A program made the translations under genes and the position numbers. The notes beneath the pieces were generated by a model. It had not been told where the DNA came from. It worked only from the letters and a program-made list of their open reading frames with translations, and did no database searches. DNA of 64,000 bases from Hydrotalea sp. (GTDB taxonomy: Bacteria; Bacteroidota; Bacteroidia; Chitinophagales; Chitinophagaceae): NCBI GenBank assembly GCA_027364735.1, contig DAHXOT010000045.1, positions 124,001-188,000 on the forward strand, read 5' to 3'. Positions 8,593 through 16,700 of this stretch are shown piece by piece. Each line of letters begins with the position of its first letter. Position 1 is the first letter of the stretch.

Positions 8593-9858
8593 ATGAAGGA
8601 ATATCCATTAAGCCATCTTGCAGAAACATTAATTGGCAGCGAAATTGTAAAATTGGGTAATGCAATTAGTGATCGCATTCGTAAAGGAGAAAAAATATAT
8701 AACTATACAATTGGAGATTTTGATCCTGCATTATTTCCTATTCCCTCGCAATTAGAAACTCTTATAATTGAATCTTATAAAGAAAAAAACACCAATTATC
8801 CTACAGCCGATGGTGTTATAGAATTACGTGAATCGGTAAGCTCATTCTTAAATTTTTTTGAAGGAATAGATTATTTGCCCTCAGAAATTCAAATTGCTTG
8901 TGGTGGAAGACCATTAATTTATACGGCATTTAGAGCAATTGTAGATAAAGGAGATAAAGTAATTTATGCAGCTCCATCGTGGAATAATAATCATTACGTG
9001 CACATGACAGAAGCCGTACATTGTGTAGTTGATTGCAAGCCCGAAAATAATTTCATGCCAAGGGCTAAAGATATTTCACCATATATTCAAGACGCAAGTT
9101 TATTATGTTTATGCACACCTCAAAATCCAACGGGAACAACACTCATAAAATCTGAATTAGAACAAATTTGCGAATTGGTTATAGCCGAAAACAATCGTAG
9201 AAGTAACAAAGAAAAAAAACTATATGTTTTATTCGATCAAATTTATTGGTTGTTAACTTATGGCACAACACATCATTTTAATCCGGTGTTGCTTAATCCG
9301 GAAATGAAACAGTATACCATTTTTGTAGATGGTATTACAAAGGCATTTGCATCAACCGGTGTTAGAGTTGGTTGGTCCTTTGGGCCCGAACATGTTATTG
9401 CTAAAATGCGTGCAATTTTAAGTCATTTAGGTGCTTGGGCTCCTATGGCCGAACAAAAAGCAGTAGCTAAATTTTTACAACAAACCGAAGCTATTAATCA
9501 ATATTTAGTTGATTTTAAAAAAGGAATTGAACAAAGATTACAGGCCATTTATAACGGATTTATCTCTTTAAAAGAAAAAGGATTTTCTGTAGATGCTATT
9601 ACACCGCAAGCAGCTATTTATTTAACCGTAAAAATTGATTTAGTTGGAAAAAACCCCGATAATGGTGTTATACTATTAACTCAAGCAGAAGTTACTTCTT
9701 ATATTTTGTCAGAAGCAAAATTAGCAATTGTTCCGTTTTCGGCATTTGGCGCAAAAGCAGATAGTCCGTGGTATAGAGTGAGTGTAGGAACCTGCCAATT
9801 AGAAGATGTAAACGATGTTTTTGAAAAATTAGAAGCAGCATTACAAAAACTGCATTAG
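8593..9858 (+). CDS. PLP-dependent class I/II aminotransferase
   Basis: A 421-residue fold-type I aminotransferase. The PLP-binding lysine is Lys250 in GITKAFASTG, preceded by the DQIYW segment that contacts the cofactor, and the CTPQNPTGTT motif near residue 177 is typical of the aspartate aminotransferase superfamily. There is a conserved Arg in the C-terminal WYRVSVG segment that would bind the substrate carboxylate. No signal peptide. The substrate cannot be told from sequence alone and no amino acid biosynthesis genes adjoin it. Its stop codon overlaps the stop of the convergent 79-aa gene. Confidence 0.87.
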   Translation: MKEYPLSHLAETLIGSEIVKLGNAISDRIRKGEKIYNYTIGDFDPALFPIPSQLETLIIESYKEKNTNYPTADGVIELRESVSSFLNFFEGIDYLPSEIQIACGGRPLIYTAFRAIVDKGDKVIYAAPSWNNNHYVHMTEAVHCVVDCKPENNFMPRAKDISPYIQDASLLCLCTPQNPTGTTLIKSELEQICELVIAENNRRSNKEKKLYVLFDQIYWLLTYGTTHHFNPVLLNPEMKQYTIFVDGITKAFASTGVRVGWSFGPEHVIAKMRAILSHLGAWAPMAEQKAVAKFLQQTEAINQYLVDFKKGIEQRLQAIYNGFISLKEKGFSVDAITPQAAIYLTVKIDLVGKNPDNGVILLTQAEVTSYILSEAKLAIVPFSAFGAKADSPWYRVSVGTCQLEDVNDVFEKLEAALQKLH

Positions 9859-10094
9859 TTTTTATTGGCAATAAAAATAAATAGTGTTTCCAATTTATCG
9901 GCAACATATTGCTGAACAAGATATGGCTTACGAATAATTTTATGCCTATTAATATCAATTATTTCATTTGCCATATAAAATGTAAAACTAAAATTAGTCG
10001 AGTATAGTATTGCACAAATAAATGAAACCTCTTGTTTAAATAAGGCATACTTATTTTTCGTTATCCATAATAAATTTTCATTACCATAATTCAT
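9855..10094 (-). CDS. Hypothetical 79-aa protein, second gene of a two-gene unit
   Basis: A 79-residue protein of no family I recognise. It has protein-like composition with alternating hydrophobic and charged residues, one moderately hydrophobic stretch (residues 24-40, FICAILYSTNFSFTFYM) and a basic region around INRHKIIRK. Its start codon lies one base after the stop of a small lipoprotein gene (TAA-C-ATG), so the two are translationally coupled, which is the main reason to believe it. The end shares a TTAG with the stop of the convergent aminotransferase gene. Function unknown. Confidence 0.55.
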   Translation of the reverse strand: MNYGNENLLWITKNKYALFKQEVSFICAILYSTNFSFTFYMANEIIDINRHKIIRKPYLVQQYVADKLETLFIFIANKN

Positions 10095-10095
10095 G

Positions 10096-10224
10096 TTAAA
10101 CAGGTTTTCTTTCCGGGCACATGCAATGTTTTTTATACTTTGATGCTGAAAAAACTTTGCACGAAGTTGCGGTTAGGCATATTAACAACAATAAAACAAT
10201 TATTTGGTTTAAACGTATATTCAT
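10096..10224 (-). CDS. Small 42-aa lipoprotein
   Basis: A short gene: ATG at 10224, stop TAA at 10096-10098. The product begins MNIRLNQ, then a run of leucine and isoleucine, then the lipobox TSC at residues 20-22, and a mature part of only 21 residues that is basic and has two further cysteines in a CMCPERK motif. This is a textbook bacterial lipoprotein signal, so it should be lipid-anchored outside the inner membrane. The overlapping frame on the same strand is open too but has no start codon. It precedes the 79-aa gene with a one-base gap. The role is unknown; the Cys-x-Cys pair could bind a metal or form a disulfide. Confidence 0.7.
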   Translation of the reverse strand: MNIRLNQIIVLLLLICLTATSCKVFSASKYKKHCMCPERKPV

Positions 10225-10249
10225 AACATCAACTAAATTAGTATTTTCC

Positions 10250-10277
10250 TTGAATAATATACGGTACTATAATTTTG
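10250..10277 (+). promoter_or_regulatory. Promoter with consensus -33/-7 overlapping the glycosyltransferase start
   Basis: TTG at 10250-10252, a 17-base spacer and TAATTTTG at 10270-10277 fit the Bacteroidetes pattern. The last three bases of the -7 box are also the only plausible near-canonical start codon (TTG) of the downstream gene, so either the promoter or that start is not used. Confidence 0.45.
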
Positions 10278-11375
10278 AAAGAAGTTTTTAACATACCAAC
10301 AGTATTAATAGCTCCATTAGATTGGGGTTTGGGCCATGTTACGCGATGTATACCTTTAATAAAGGCATTTAAACAACTAAATTGGCGTGTAATTATTGCC
10401 ACCAATGCAACAGGAAAAATAGTTTTGCAAAAAGAGTTTACCGATATTGAATTTGAAGAATTAAAAGGATATAATATTAAATATTCAAAAAGTGCTGCAA
10501 CATTCTCGTTAAAAATTCTTACTCAAATACCCAAAATTTTTGCAATAATTAAATACGAACATAATTGGCTACAAAAAATAATTGATAAACATGCTATTAA
10601 TTTGGTAGTTAGCGATAACAGATACGGGTTATATTCTACAAAAGCAACTTGTGTTTTTATTACCCATCAATTAAAAATAAAAGCAAAATTTTCTTTTACA
10701 GAAAAACTACTGCAATTAAATAATTATTGGCATATACAAAGGTTCAATTATTGTTGGGTACCGGATTGTGCAGATACCAATAACCTTACCGGCGATATGG
10801 GGCATCCTATAAAAATGCCTGCTATTAAAACTTTTTATATGGGATTACTTTCTCGGTTTAATAAAAGTAATTCTACTAAAATAAAATATAAGTATTGTAT
10901 CTCTCTCTCGGGACCAGAACCACAGCGAACTATTTTAGAAAAAATGATTTTACAACAAATTAATCAGTTGCAGGAAAAAGTTTTAGTAGTAAGAGGGTTG
11001 CCCAAAAGCGATGAATTGATTGAAGTTGCTAAGAATGTAGAAATAAAAAATCATTTAACAGTAGCTGAGCTGGAACAAGCTTTTTTGGAAAGTGAATATA
11101 TTATTTGCCGAAGTGGATATACTACGATGATGGAGATTATTACTTTACAGAAGAAGGCAATTCTTATTCCAACACCTAAGCAAACAGAGCAAGAATATTT
11201 AGCTAAAATAGCGTTTACAAAAAATTGGTGTTATACAATACCACAATCGAAATTTAATTTATCTGAAGCTGTTATTGCTGCAGAAGAGTTTAATTACCAA
11301 ATTCCAACTAATTTGTCTGTTTTTACAGCCACAACATTGCAACATATTTTAGCAATGCAAATGCAGAAATCTTAA
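10275..11375 (+). CDS. Glycosyltransferase with MurG-like (GT28) C-terminal half
   Basis: A 366-residue GT-B fold glycosyltransferase. The N-terminus has the motif LIAPLDWGLGHVTRCIPLI, typical of the family, and the C-terminal half has SEYIICRSGYTTMMEII near residue 280 followed by ILIPTPKQTEQEYLA, in the place of the nucleotide-sugar binding loop of MurG-type enzymes. No signal peptide or membrane helix, so cytoplasmic or membrane-peripheral. Donor and acceptor are unknown. The only start near the conserved N-terminus is TTG at 10275; an ATA six codons later would give the family's usual length, and no upstream ATG exists before an in-frame stop. Confidence 0.8.
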   Translation: MKEVFNIPTVLIAPLDWGLGHVTRCIPLIKAFKQLNWRVIIATNATGKIVLQKEFTDIEFEELKGYNIKYSKSAATFSLKILTQIPKIFAIIKYEHNWLQKIIDKHAINLVVSDNRYGLYSTKATCVFITHQLKIKAKFSFTEKLLQLNNYWHIQRFNYCWVPDCADTNNLTGDMGHPIKMPAIKTFYMGLLSRFNKSNSTKIKYKYCISLSGPEPQRTILEKMILQQINQLQEKVLVVRGLPKSDELIEVAKNVEIKNHLTVAELEQAFLESEYIICRSGYTTMMEIITLQKKAILIPTPKQTEQEYLAKIAFTKNWCYTIPQSKFNLSEAVIAAEEFNYQIPTNLSVFTATTLQHILAMQMQKS

Positions 11376-11866
11376 ATTATATTTTTAGGATAATCGAAAA
11401 ATAGAAATTGCTTTTTAGCGGTTGCAAAATGCTTCCACGAATCAATAGGTATGTTAATAGAAAAAATGCCACAAGTTGGCATATTATCAATCTTAATATT
11501 GGTTAATTCATTTACAAAAGTTGTAATACCCGGATTATGTGAAAATAGAGCAACAGAGCCATAGCTGTTATTTAAGCTGCCAATAACTTTATAAAAAGTA
11601 GCAACACTTGCGTGATAAAGTTCGGGTACTTGAATGATATTTTTCTCAGCTACGTTATATGCGGCGGCAAAATAAGCAGCCGTTGTAAATGCTCGTTTTG
11701 CAGAACTTGAAATAAAAGCATCAATAGTAATTTTTTTATTAAGCAATCTTGTTGCCATTGCAGGTGCATCCTGATGCCCACGATTGTTTAGTGTTCTTTC
11801 AAAATCATTCCATTCGGAATAATCCCAAGAGCTTTTAGCATGCCGGATAATAAATAGCTGTTTCAT
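11372..11866 (-). CDS. Histidine phosphatase family protein, SixA-like
   Basis: A 164-residue phosphatase of the phosphoglycerate-mutase-like superfamily. The catalytic RHAKSSW motif starts at Arg8 with nucleophile His9, and the second histidine is in LFSHNPGIT. The small size and RHAKSSW form are those of SixA-like enzymes, which in E. coli remove phosphate from phosphohistidine proteins. In Bacteroidota the substrate is unknown. The gene converges with the glycosyltransferase, and their stop codons share four bases (TTAA). Confidence 0.88.
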   Translation of the reverse strand: MKQLFIIRHAKSSWDYSEWNDFERTLNNRGHQDAPAMATRLLNKKITIDAFISSSAKRAFTTAAYFAAAYNVAEKNIIQVPELYHASVATFYKVIGSLNNSYGSVALFSHNPGITTFVNELTNIKIDNMPTCGIFSINIPIDSWKHFATAKKQFLFFDYPKNII

Positions 11867-11963
11867 ACAACCTATAAAATATTGTTTAAGTATTGATGAA
11901 TATTATTTGTAAAATAAAATGTAAATCAGATCTTATTTCTATAATTAAACAATTATTTTGAGG

Positions 11964-13811
11964 TTAATAACCTCTTACATTTTTTCCTTCCATATAATTC
12001 ATAAAAGCTTTATTGCAAACTCTATTGCCACCAGGTGTTGGGTAATTACCGGTAAAATACCAATCGCCGGTATTGGTGGGGCAAGATTCGTGTAAATCTT
12101 CAATGGTTTGGTATATTACCTGAACGGGGGTATTAATTTCTGAAGGTGTAATAAGTTGTGCAATTTTTTCTGAAATTTCTTCGGTGCTAAATGGTTTATA
12201 AATTTGGCGTACAAGATTTTCGGTATGTAATTGGTTGGTACGTTGTAGTTCTTTGCACTTTTCTAAAGTTTCTATTAGTATGTTGTTTAATTCTTTCTCT
12301 TTAATTAATTCTATTGCGGCTTTAAATGCAATAAAATCTCCCAATTTACTCATATCAATGCCATAACAATCGGGATAACGTATTTGTGGAGCAGATGAAA
12401 CAACAATAATTTTTTTAGGTTGTAATCTTGCCAGCATGCGTATAATACTTTCTTTTAAAGTTGTACCACGCACAATACTATCGTCAATTACTACTAAAGT
12501 ATCTTCTCCTTTTTTAACAGTGCCATAAGTAATGTCGTACACATGTTGTACCATTTCATTTCGGCTTGTATCTTCTGTAATAAAGGTTCTTAGCTTTACA
12601 TCTTTGATAGCAATTTTTTCTTGCCGAATTTTTCTGTTAATAACTTCGCTTAATTTTTCTGCATCAATATTGTTTTCCCAGCTTAAAATTCTATCTACTT
12701 TTCTCTTATTTAAGTAGTCTTCCATGCCTTTTACCAATCCAAAAAAGGCAACTTCGGCGGTATTAGGAATATAAGAGAAAATAGTATTTTTTAAATCGTG
12801 ATTAATATCTTCCAATACGCGTTTACTTAAGTGATAACCTAAAGTAATTCTTTCGCGATAAATTTTTTCATCGCTACCGCGTGAAAAATAAATTCTTTCA
12901 AAGGAGCAAGCTCTTCTTTCTTTTGGTTCAACAATTTGCTCAATAGAATATAAGCCGTTATTATCTATAATTAGGGCATTGCCGGGCATTAGTTCAAATA
13001 CCTCATTTTCTCCTACATTAAATGTTGTTCTTATGGCGGCACGCTCACTGGCGGCTACAATAAAATCTTCATTAATAAAATAGTAAGCCGGCCGAATTCC
13101 GTGGGCATCTCGCATAATAAAACTATAGCCATTGCCAATTAATCCGCCAAAAGTGTATCCGCCATCGAATAGGGGAACAGATTTTTTTAAAACGGAAGAG
13201 ATATTTGCTGCATTAGGGTTTTGTTCATCTTCTTTCGATAAAAAATGATGTATTACTTCCATCATAGCAGCCAAATCACTTTGTTTTTGAAATTCTCCGG
13301 GTTCAATATTTAATAAGTCGTATAGCTCGTCTGTATTTACTAAGTTAAAGTTTCCGGCTAATGCTAAATTTTTTCCGGGTTCAATATTTCTTTTAATAAA
13401 AGGATGACAAAATTCTACATTATTTTTTCCTTGTGTACCATAACGCAAATGACCCATCAGTAATTCACCCATAAAAGGTAAATGACCTTTCATTAGTCCA
13501 GGATGTTGTTTAATATCGGGCTGATATTTTTCAAGGTCGGCAACTTCTTGGCCTATTTTAAAAAACAAATCGGCTATTGGTTGAGGGGCATTGCTTCGTA
13601 AACGATAAAGAAAAGGATAACCGGCTTCAACATTTAGTTTAATAGTGGCAATTCCTGCACCATCTTGGCCACGATTGTGTTGTTTTTCCATGAGTAGGTA
13701 TAATTTATTTAAACCATACATGGTAGAGCCATATTGTTGCAGATAATAAGATAGTGGTTTACGTAAACGGATAAATGCTAATCCGCATTCGTGTTTTATT
13801 TGATCGCTCAT
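11964..13811 (-). CDS. purF: Amidophosphoribosyltransferase, long Bacteroidetes form
   Basis: A 615-residue class II glutamine amidotransferase fused to a phosphoribosyltransferase domain, the first committed step of purine synthesis (PRPP to 5-phosphoribosylamine). The N-terminal nucleophile should be Cys9 in HECGLAFIR after removal of a short propeptide, and the glutaminase NRGQDGAG and RYGTQG motifs are present. The PRPP loop is VVIDDSIVRGTT near residue 440. It is about 100 residues longer than classical PurF, with extra sequence at the C-terminus (TGNYPTPGG). The hairpin 13824-13853 with its U-tract lies just before the start codon. A paralogous glutamine-dependent role is possible but less likely. 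Confidence 0.85.
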   Translation of the reverse strand: MSDQIKHECGLAFIRLRKPLSYYLQQYGSTMYGLNKLYLLMEKQHNRGQDGAGIATIKLNVEAGYPFLYRLRSNAPQPIADLFFKIGQEVADLEKYQPDIKQHPGLMKGHLPFMGELLMGHLRYGTQGKNNVEFCHPFIKRNIEPGKNLALAGNFNLVNTDELYDLLNIEPGEFQKQSDLAAMMEVIHHFLSKEDEQNPNAANISSVLKKSVPLFDGGYTFGGLIGNGYSFIMRDAHGIRPAYYFINEDFIVAASERAAIRTTFNVGENEVFELMPGNALIIDNNGLYSIEQIVEPKERRACSFERIYFSRGSDEKIYRERITLGYHLSKRVLEDINHDLKNTIFSYIPNTAEVAFFGLVKGMEDYLNKRKVDRILSWENNIDAEKLSEVINRKIRQEKIAIKDVKLRTFITEDTSRNEMVQHVYDITYGTVKKGEDTLVVIDDSIVRGTTLKESIIRMLARLQPKKIIVVSSAPQIRYPDCYGIDMSKLGDFIAFKAAIELIKEKELNNILIETLEKCKELQRTNQLHTENLVRQIYKPFSTEEISEKIAQLITPSEINTPVQVIYQTIEDLHESCPTNTGDWYFTGNYPTPGGNRVCNKAFMNYMEGKNVRGY

Positions 13812-13817
13812 GGTTAT

Positions 13818-13853
13818 AAAAAGAAAGTGGCGAAGTTACAACTTCGCCACTTT
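13818..13853 (-). terminator. Intrinsic-terminator-like hairpin between FMN reductase and purF
   Basis: A perfect 14-bp stem (AAAGTGGCGAAGTT and its complement) with a nominal loop of two bases, followed on the minus strand by C and five T. It begins eight bases after the FMN reductase stop and its T-tract ends seven bases before the purF ATG, so it can end the redox operon and also limit read-through into purF. Confidence 0.8.
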
Positions 13854-13861
13854 TTCAGCTA

Positions 13862-14428
13862 TTAATTATAAACCGGTTCTAATTCGGGTTTTAAATTTTC
13901 GGCCAGCCATAAAAATTCATGAATGAAAGTATCAATTGTGTTTTTAAAAGACTCGTCTATTAAATTTCCTGAAACATCAAATTTTCTATCAACAAATGGA
14001 GTAACTAACATATAAGGAGAAGCAATTCCAAACAATGCATTGATGAGTAATTGTAATTGTTGTGTTGCACGCATGCCACCCATAGCTCCCGGCGATGTTG
14101 TTACAATTGCAAATGATTTATGTACTTGTTTAGGAAAATGATCGAATAAGTTTTTTAAAGCGGGCGTGTAACTTCCGTTGAATTCGGGAGTTACCAAAAT
14201 AAATGCATCGGTTGCAAATATTTTAGTTGCTAATGTTTTTAAATGTTCAGGAGCTTTATCTACAGAAGTAATTACTTCTTGCAGCATTGAAGGAACTTCA
14301 TATTCTCTTACATCAATAATATCAATTTGATGCTTAGTTGTTTCTTCTAAATAACTTTTTAAAAATAAAGCAACACGAATGCTGATACTATTTTTTCTTG
14401 GACTGCCTGCTATAATTGAAATATTCAT
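13862..14428 (-). CDS. NADPH-dependent FMN reductase (flavodoxin-fold quinone/azo reductase type)
   Basis: A 188-residue flavodoxin-fold protein. The N-terminal IIAGSPRKNS loop binds the FMN phosphate, LVTPEFNGSYTPALKNLFDH near residue 79-98 is the signature of the NAD(P)H-dependent FMN reductase family, and SPGAMGG near 113 continues the flavin pocket. Such enzymes reduce quinones, azo dyes or chromate and guard against redox cyclers. It is the last gene of the MarR-headed operon, with a terminator hairpin directly downstream. Confidence 0.9.
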   Translation of the reverse strand: MNISIIAGSPRKNSISIRVALFLKSYLEETTKHQIDIIDVREYEVPSMLQEVITSVDKAPEHLKTLATKIFATDAFILVTPEFNGSYTPALKNLFDHFPKQVHKSFAIVTTSPGAMGGMRATQQLQLLINALFGIASPYMLVTPFVDRKFDVSGNLIDESFKNTIDTFIHEFLWLAENLKPELEPVYN

Positions 14429-14461
14429 GAATGTTTAATTAGAAAGTTCTAAAAAATGATA

Positions 14462-14836
14462 CTATTTGCTTGCTTGAATAATGGGTAAATAATTTCTTTT
14501 GTTTTGAGCAATTGCAAAAGCGGTTAATGCTAATAATAAAACGCCAATACCCGGCTTATGTGCAATTAATACCTCAAATAAAAAGATATTTACTACTATA
14601 GGAGCTAATAACAAAATACCCAATGCTTTTGTTTTATTAATTAACAGTAATATGCCAAATGTTAGTTCAAAAATTTTTAAAACTGTTAAAAAGCCGGTTG
14701 TATATAAAACTCCTGTAAAAGTTCCTGCATCTCCGCTCATTGGTGGCATTGGAATAAAGTGAAAAAAATAATTAGAGCCAAAAACTAAAAATATTAATGC
14801 CAATAAATAAGTTGGAATAAGATTAATAAATTTCAT
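14462..14836 (-). CDS. DoxX-like membrane protein
   Basis: A 124-residue protein with four predicted membrane helices (about residues 8-25, 48-66, 71-88 and 95-112), the layout of DoxX/DoxD-like proteins. The pattern of a Gly/Pro-rich loop after helix one (PMPPMSGDAGTF) and LKIFELTFGILLLINKTKALG in the middle is typical. DoxX relatives have been linked to redox balance and thiosulfate or quinone chemistry, but function here is unknown. It sits ten bases after the YceI gene in a five-gene unit. Confidence 0.8.
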   Translation of the reverse strand: MKFINLIPTYLLALIFLVFGSNYFFHFIPMPPMSGDAGTFTGVLYTTGFLTVLKIFELTFGILLLINKTKALGILLLAPIVVNIFLFEVLIAHKPGIGVLLLALTAFAIAQNKRNYLPIIQASK

Positions 14837-14846
14837 TAGTATTAAT

Positions 14847-15374
14847 TTAGGCTTGTTTAGTAAATTGAATATTAAATTGTAATTTAACCTCTTCGCTCAC
14901 TAAAACACCACCGGCTTCAAGTGCTGCATTCCATGTTAAACCAAAATCGGTTCTGTTTATTTTTCCTGTAACTTCAAAACCCGCTTTTGATTGCCCCCAA
15001 GGATCGGTTGCTAATCCTAAAAATTCTACATCCAATGTTACCGGTTTGGTAATGTTTTTAATTGTAAGATTTCCAGCTAAAGCATAGTTGCTGCCATGTA
15101 GTTTATTGATTTGGGTAGAAGCAAAATGTAGGGTAGGAAATTTTTCGGCCGAAAAAAAGTCATCACTTTTTAAATGTGTATCCCTATCGGCATTATTGGT
15201 GTTAATACTATTGATATCGGCTTCAAACGTAATAGCCGCATCGGTAAAGTCGGGATTCTCAGATTGTAGCGTTGCATCGAACTTGGTAAAAGTTCCTGTA
15301 ACATTCGTAATCATTAAATGTTTTACTTTAAAAGCAATTTCGCTGTGTGTTGTATCAATTTTGTAAGTTGCCAT
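14847..15374 (-). CDS. YceI family protein
   Basis: A 175-residue lipocalin-like beta-barrel of the YceI family, which binds isoprenoid quinones or other amphiphiles. The family pattern is clear: a start of YKIDTTHSEIAFKVKHLMI, then GTFTKFDATL, the HLKSDDFFSAEKFPTLHF block around residue 65-82, and GFEVTGKINRTDFGL near the end. There is no signal peptide, so this copy should be cytoplasmic, unlike E. coli YceI. The company of pirin, DoxX and a quinone-reductase-type protein fits a role in redox-active lipid handling. Confidence 0.92.
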   Translation of the reverse strand: MATYKIDTTHSEIAFKVKHLMITNVTGTFTKFDATLQSENPDFTDAAITFEADINSINTNNADRDTHLKSDDFFSAEKFPTLHFASTQINKLHGSNYALAGNLTIKNITKPVTLDVEFLGLATDPWGQSKAGFEVTGKINRTDFGLTWNAALEAGGVLVSEEVKLQFNIQFTKQA

Positions 15375-15406
15375 AATTAAAATTTAGTTTTATTTTGAGA
15401 AATTGT

Positions 15407-16117
15407 TTACAATGTCATTGGAACTTCAATTAATAGAAGTTCTGAATTGGTGGTTGAATGAATATCAAGTTTATTTGTTTCGGTAATACCTACAGCATCT
15501 CTTTTGTGTAAATCAATATTATTTACTGTAATATTTCCTTCAATTAAAAAAGCATAAATTCCGTTTTGCGTATTGTGTAGTGTATATGAAATTTCGGTGT
15601 CTTTGGTGAAGCTGGCCAATGAAAGCCAAGTATCCTGATTTAGTTGCAATGCATTTTCATCGTCAGGGGCAACAATGGTTTGAAATTGATTGATTCTATC
15701 GGTTGGGTTAAATGTTTTTTGATCGTAACGAGGTGTAATATTTTTCTTTTTCGGGAAAATCCATATTTGTAAAATATTAGCTTCATCTGTTTTGCTGTGG
15801 TTAAATTCTGAGTGATAAACGCCTGTTCCTGCACTCATAATTTGTATATCGTTTTTCCTAATTACACCATGGCCACCGGTACTATCTTTATGTTCTAAAG
15901 CTCCTTTTAGCGGAATTGTACAAATTTCCATATTATCGTGTGGATGTGTTCCAAAGCCCATTCCTGCCTGAATAGTATCATCATTCAAAACTCGTAATGC
16001 ACCAAAGTGAATTCTGGTAGGATCGTAGTAGTTGCTAAAACTAAAACTGTAATTAGCATTGAGCCATCCAAAATTTAAATGGCCTCTTGTATTGGCTTTA
16101 TATAAGGTAGAGTTCAT
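15407..16117 (-). CDS. Pirin family protein
   Basis: A 236-residue bicupin of the pirin family. The N-terminal cupin carries metal-ligand residues in FGTHPHDNMEICTIPLKG followed by the conserved GVYHSEFNHS segment. Bacterial pirins can act as quercetinases or as redox sensors. Start at the ATG at 16117 (MNSTLYKANTRG); the frame is open further to 16147 but the extra ten residues are not typical of the family. It is the second gene of the operon, 45 bases after marR, so it is likely under MarR control. Confidence 0.9.
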   Translation of the reverse strand: MNSTLYKANTRGHLNFGWLNANYSFSFSNYYDPTRIHFGALRVLNDDTIQAGMGFGTHPHDNMEICTIPLKGALEHKDSTGGHGVIRKNDIQIMSAGTGVYHSEFNHSKTDEANILQIWIFPKKKNITPRYDQKTFNPTDRINQFQTIVAPDDENALQLNQDTWLSLASFTKDTEISYTLHNTQNGIYAFLIEGNITVNNIDLHKRDAVGITETNKLDIHSTTNSELLLIEVPMTL

Positions 16118-16162
16118 GAGCATTAATTTATGTGTATATACATGCATATGGGTAAAAAAATA

Positions 16163-16621
16163 TTATTTTTCTTTTTCTCTAACTTTTTCGAGTAACTGAT
16201 TTAGTGATGTAGCTTCAGATTGTGTGATAGAAATATATTCATCAAAAATTTTATCTAGTTGAACAGTGGATGCTTCTAAAATATTTATACCCGCTTGTGT
16301 TAATGTAATCATGGTTTGTCTTCCATCGGTTGCTCCTTGTGTTCTTTTTACCAATTTTTTTATTTCTAAACGGTCTACAATTCTTGGCACGTTTGAGTTT
16401 TTCTCAATCATCCTCGATGCAATATCTCTTACACACAATTGTTCAGGGTATTTTCCTTTTAATATTCTTAATACATTGTATTGCTCATGGGTTAAAGCAA
16501 AATCTTTTAATTGATTACTGCTTTTTGTTTTTAGCCACCAAGCTGTATATAGTATATTAAGACCTGCTTTGTGCACTTCGTTTTTAAATTTACTGCTTTG
16601 TATGGCGGTTTCTAATTTCAC
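16163..16621 (-). CDS. MarR family transcriptional regulator, GTG start
   Basis: A 152-residue winged-helix repressor. The DNA-binding domain lies around residues 45-115, with VRDIASRMIEKNSNVPRIVDRL as the recognition region and the wing GATDGRQTMITLT after it. Dimerisation helices are at both ends. The start is GTG at 16621, giving MKLETAIQSSKF, which fits the family N-terminus. It heads the operon marR, pirin, YceI, DoxX and FMN reductase. A consensus promoter ends four bases before the GTG and is overlapped by a palindrome, so the protein very probably represses its own operon. Inducer unknown; quinones or electrophiles fit the gene content. Confidence 0.9.
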   Translation of the reverse strand: MKLETAIQSSKFKNEVHKAGLNILYTAWWLKTKSSNQLKDFALTHEQYNVLRILKGKYPEQLCVRDIASRMIEKNSNVPRIVDRLEIKKLVKRTQGATDGRQTMITLTQAGINILEASTVQLDKIFDEYISITQSEATSLNQLLEKVREKEK

Positions 16622-16625
16622 GATG

Positions 16626-16656
16626 CAAATATATGTACATACATTTAATTTTCAAA
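16626..16656 (-). promoter_or_regulatory. Promoter of the marR operon, full -33/-7 consensus
   Basis: On the minus strand TTTG (16656-16653), a spacer of 19 bases and TATATTTG (16633-16626) match the Bacteroidetes consensus in every fixed position. The GTG start of marR begins four bases after the box, so transcription should start at or next to the start codon and the mRNA should be leaderless. Confidence 0.8.
16628..16647. promoter_or_regulatory. Probable MarR operator palindrome
   Basis: A 20-bp inverted repeat that matches itself at 18 of 20 positions, with the perfect core TATGTACATA at 16632-16641. It covers the upstream part of the -7 box and the spacer, so a bound dimer would block RNA polymerase. 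Size and position suit a MarR dimer; binding itself is inferred. Confidence 0.65.
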
Positions 16657-16672
16657 AAAACTTTTTTATTAA

Positions 16673-16697
16673 AAAAGCCAGCATATAGCTGGCTTTT
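16673..16697 (-). terminator. Terminator-like hairpin after the SurA-like gene
   Basis: A 10-bp stem (AAAAGCCAGC with its complement) and loop of five bases begin three bases after the stop codon of the SurA-like gene. On the minus strand the stem ends in T residues, six in a row. Confidence 0.7.
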
Positions 16698-16700
16698 AAT

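Noticed and set aside
10095-10172. Continuation of the 79-aa frame upstream of its ATG
   Set aside because: The frame stays open for 26 codons but overlaps the small lipoprotein gene in another frame and has no start codon, so the lipoprotein frame explains the sequence better.
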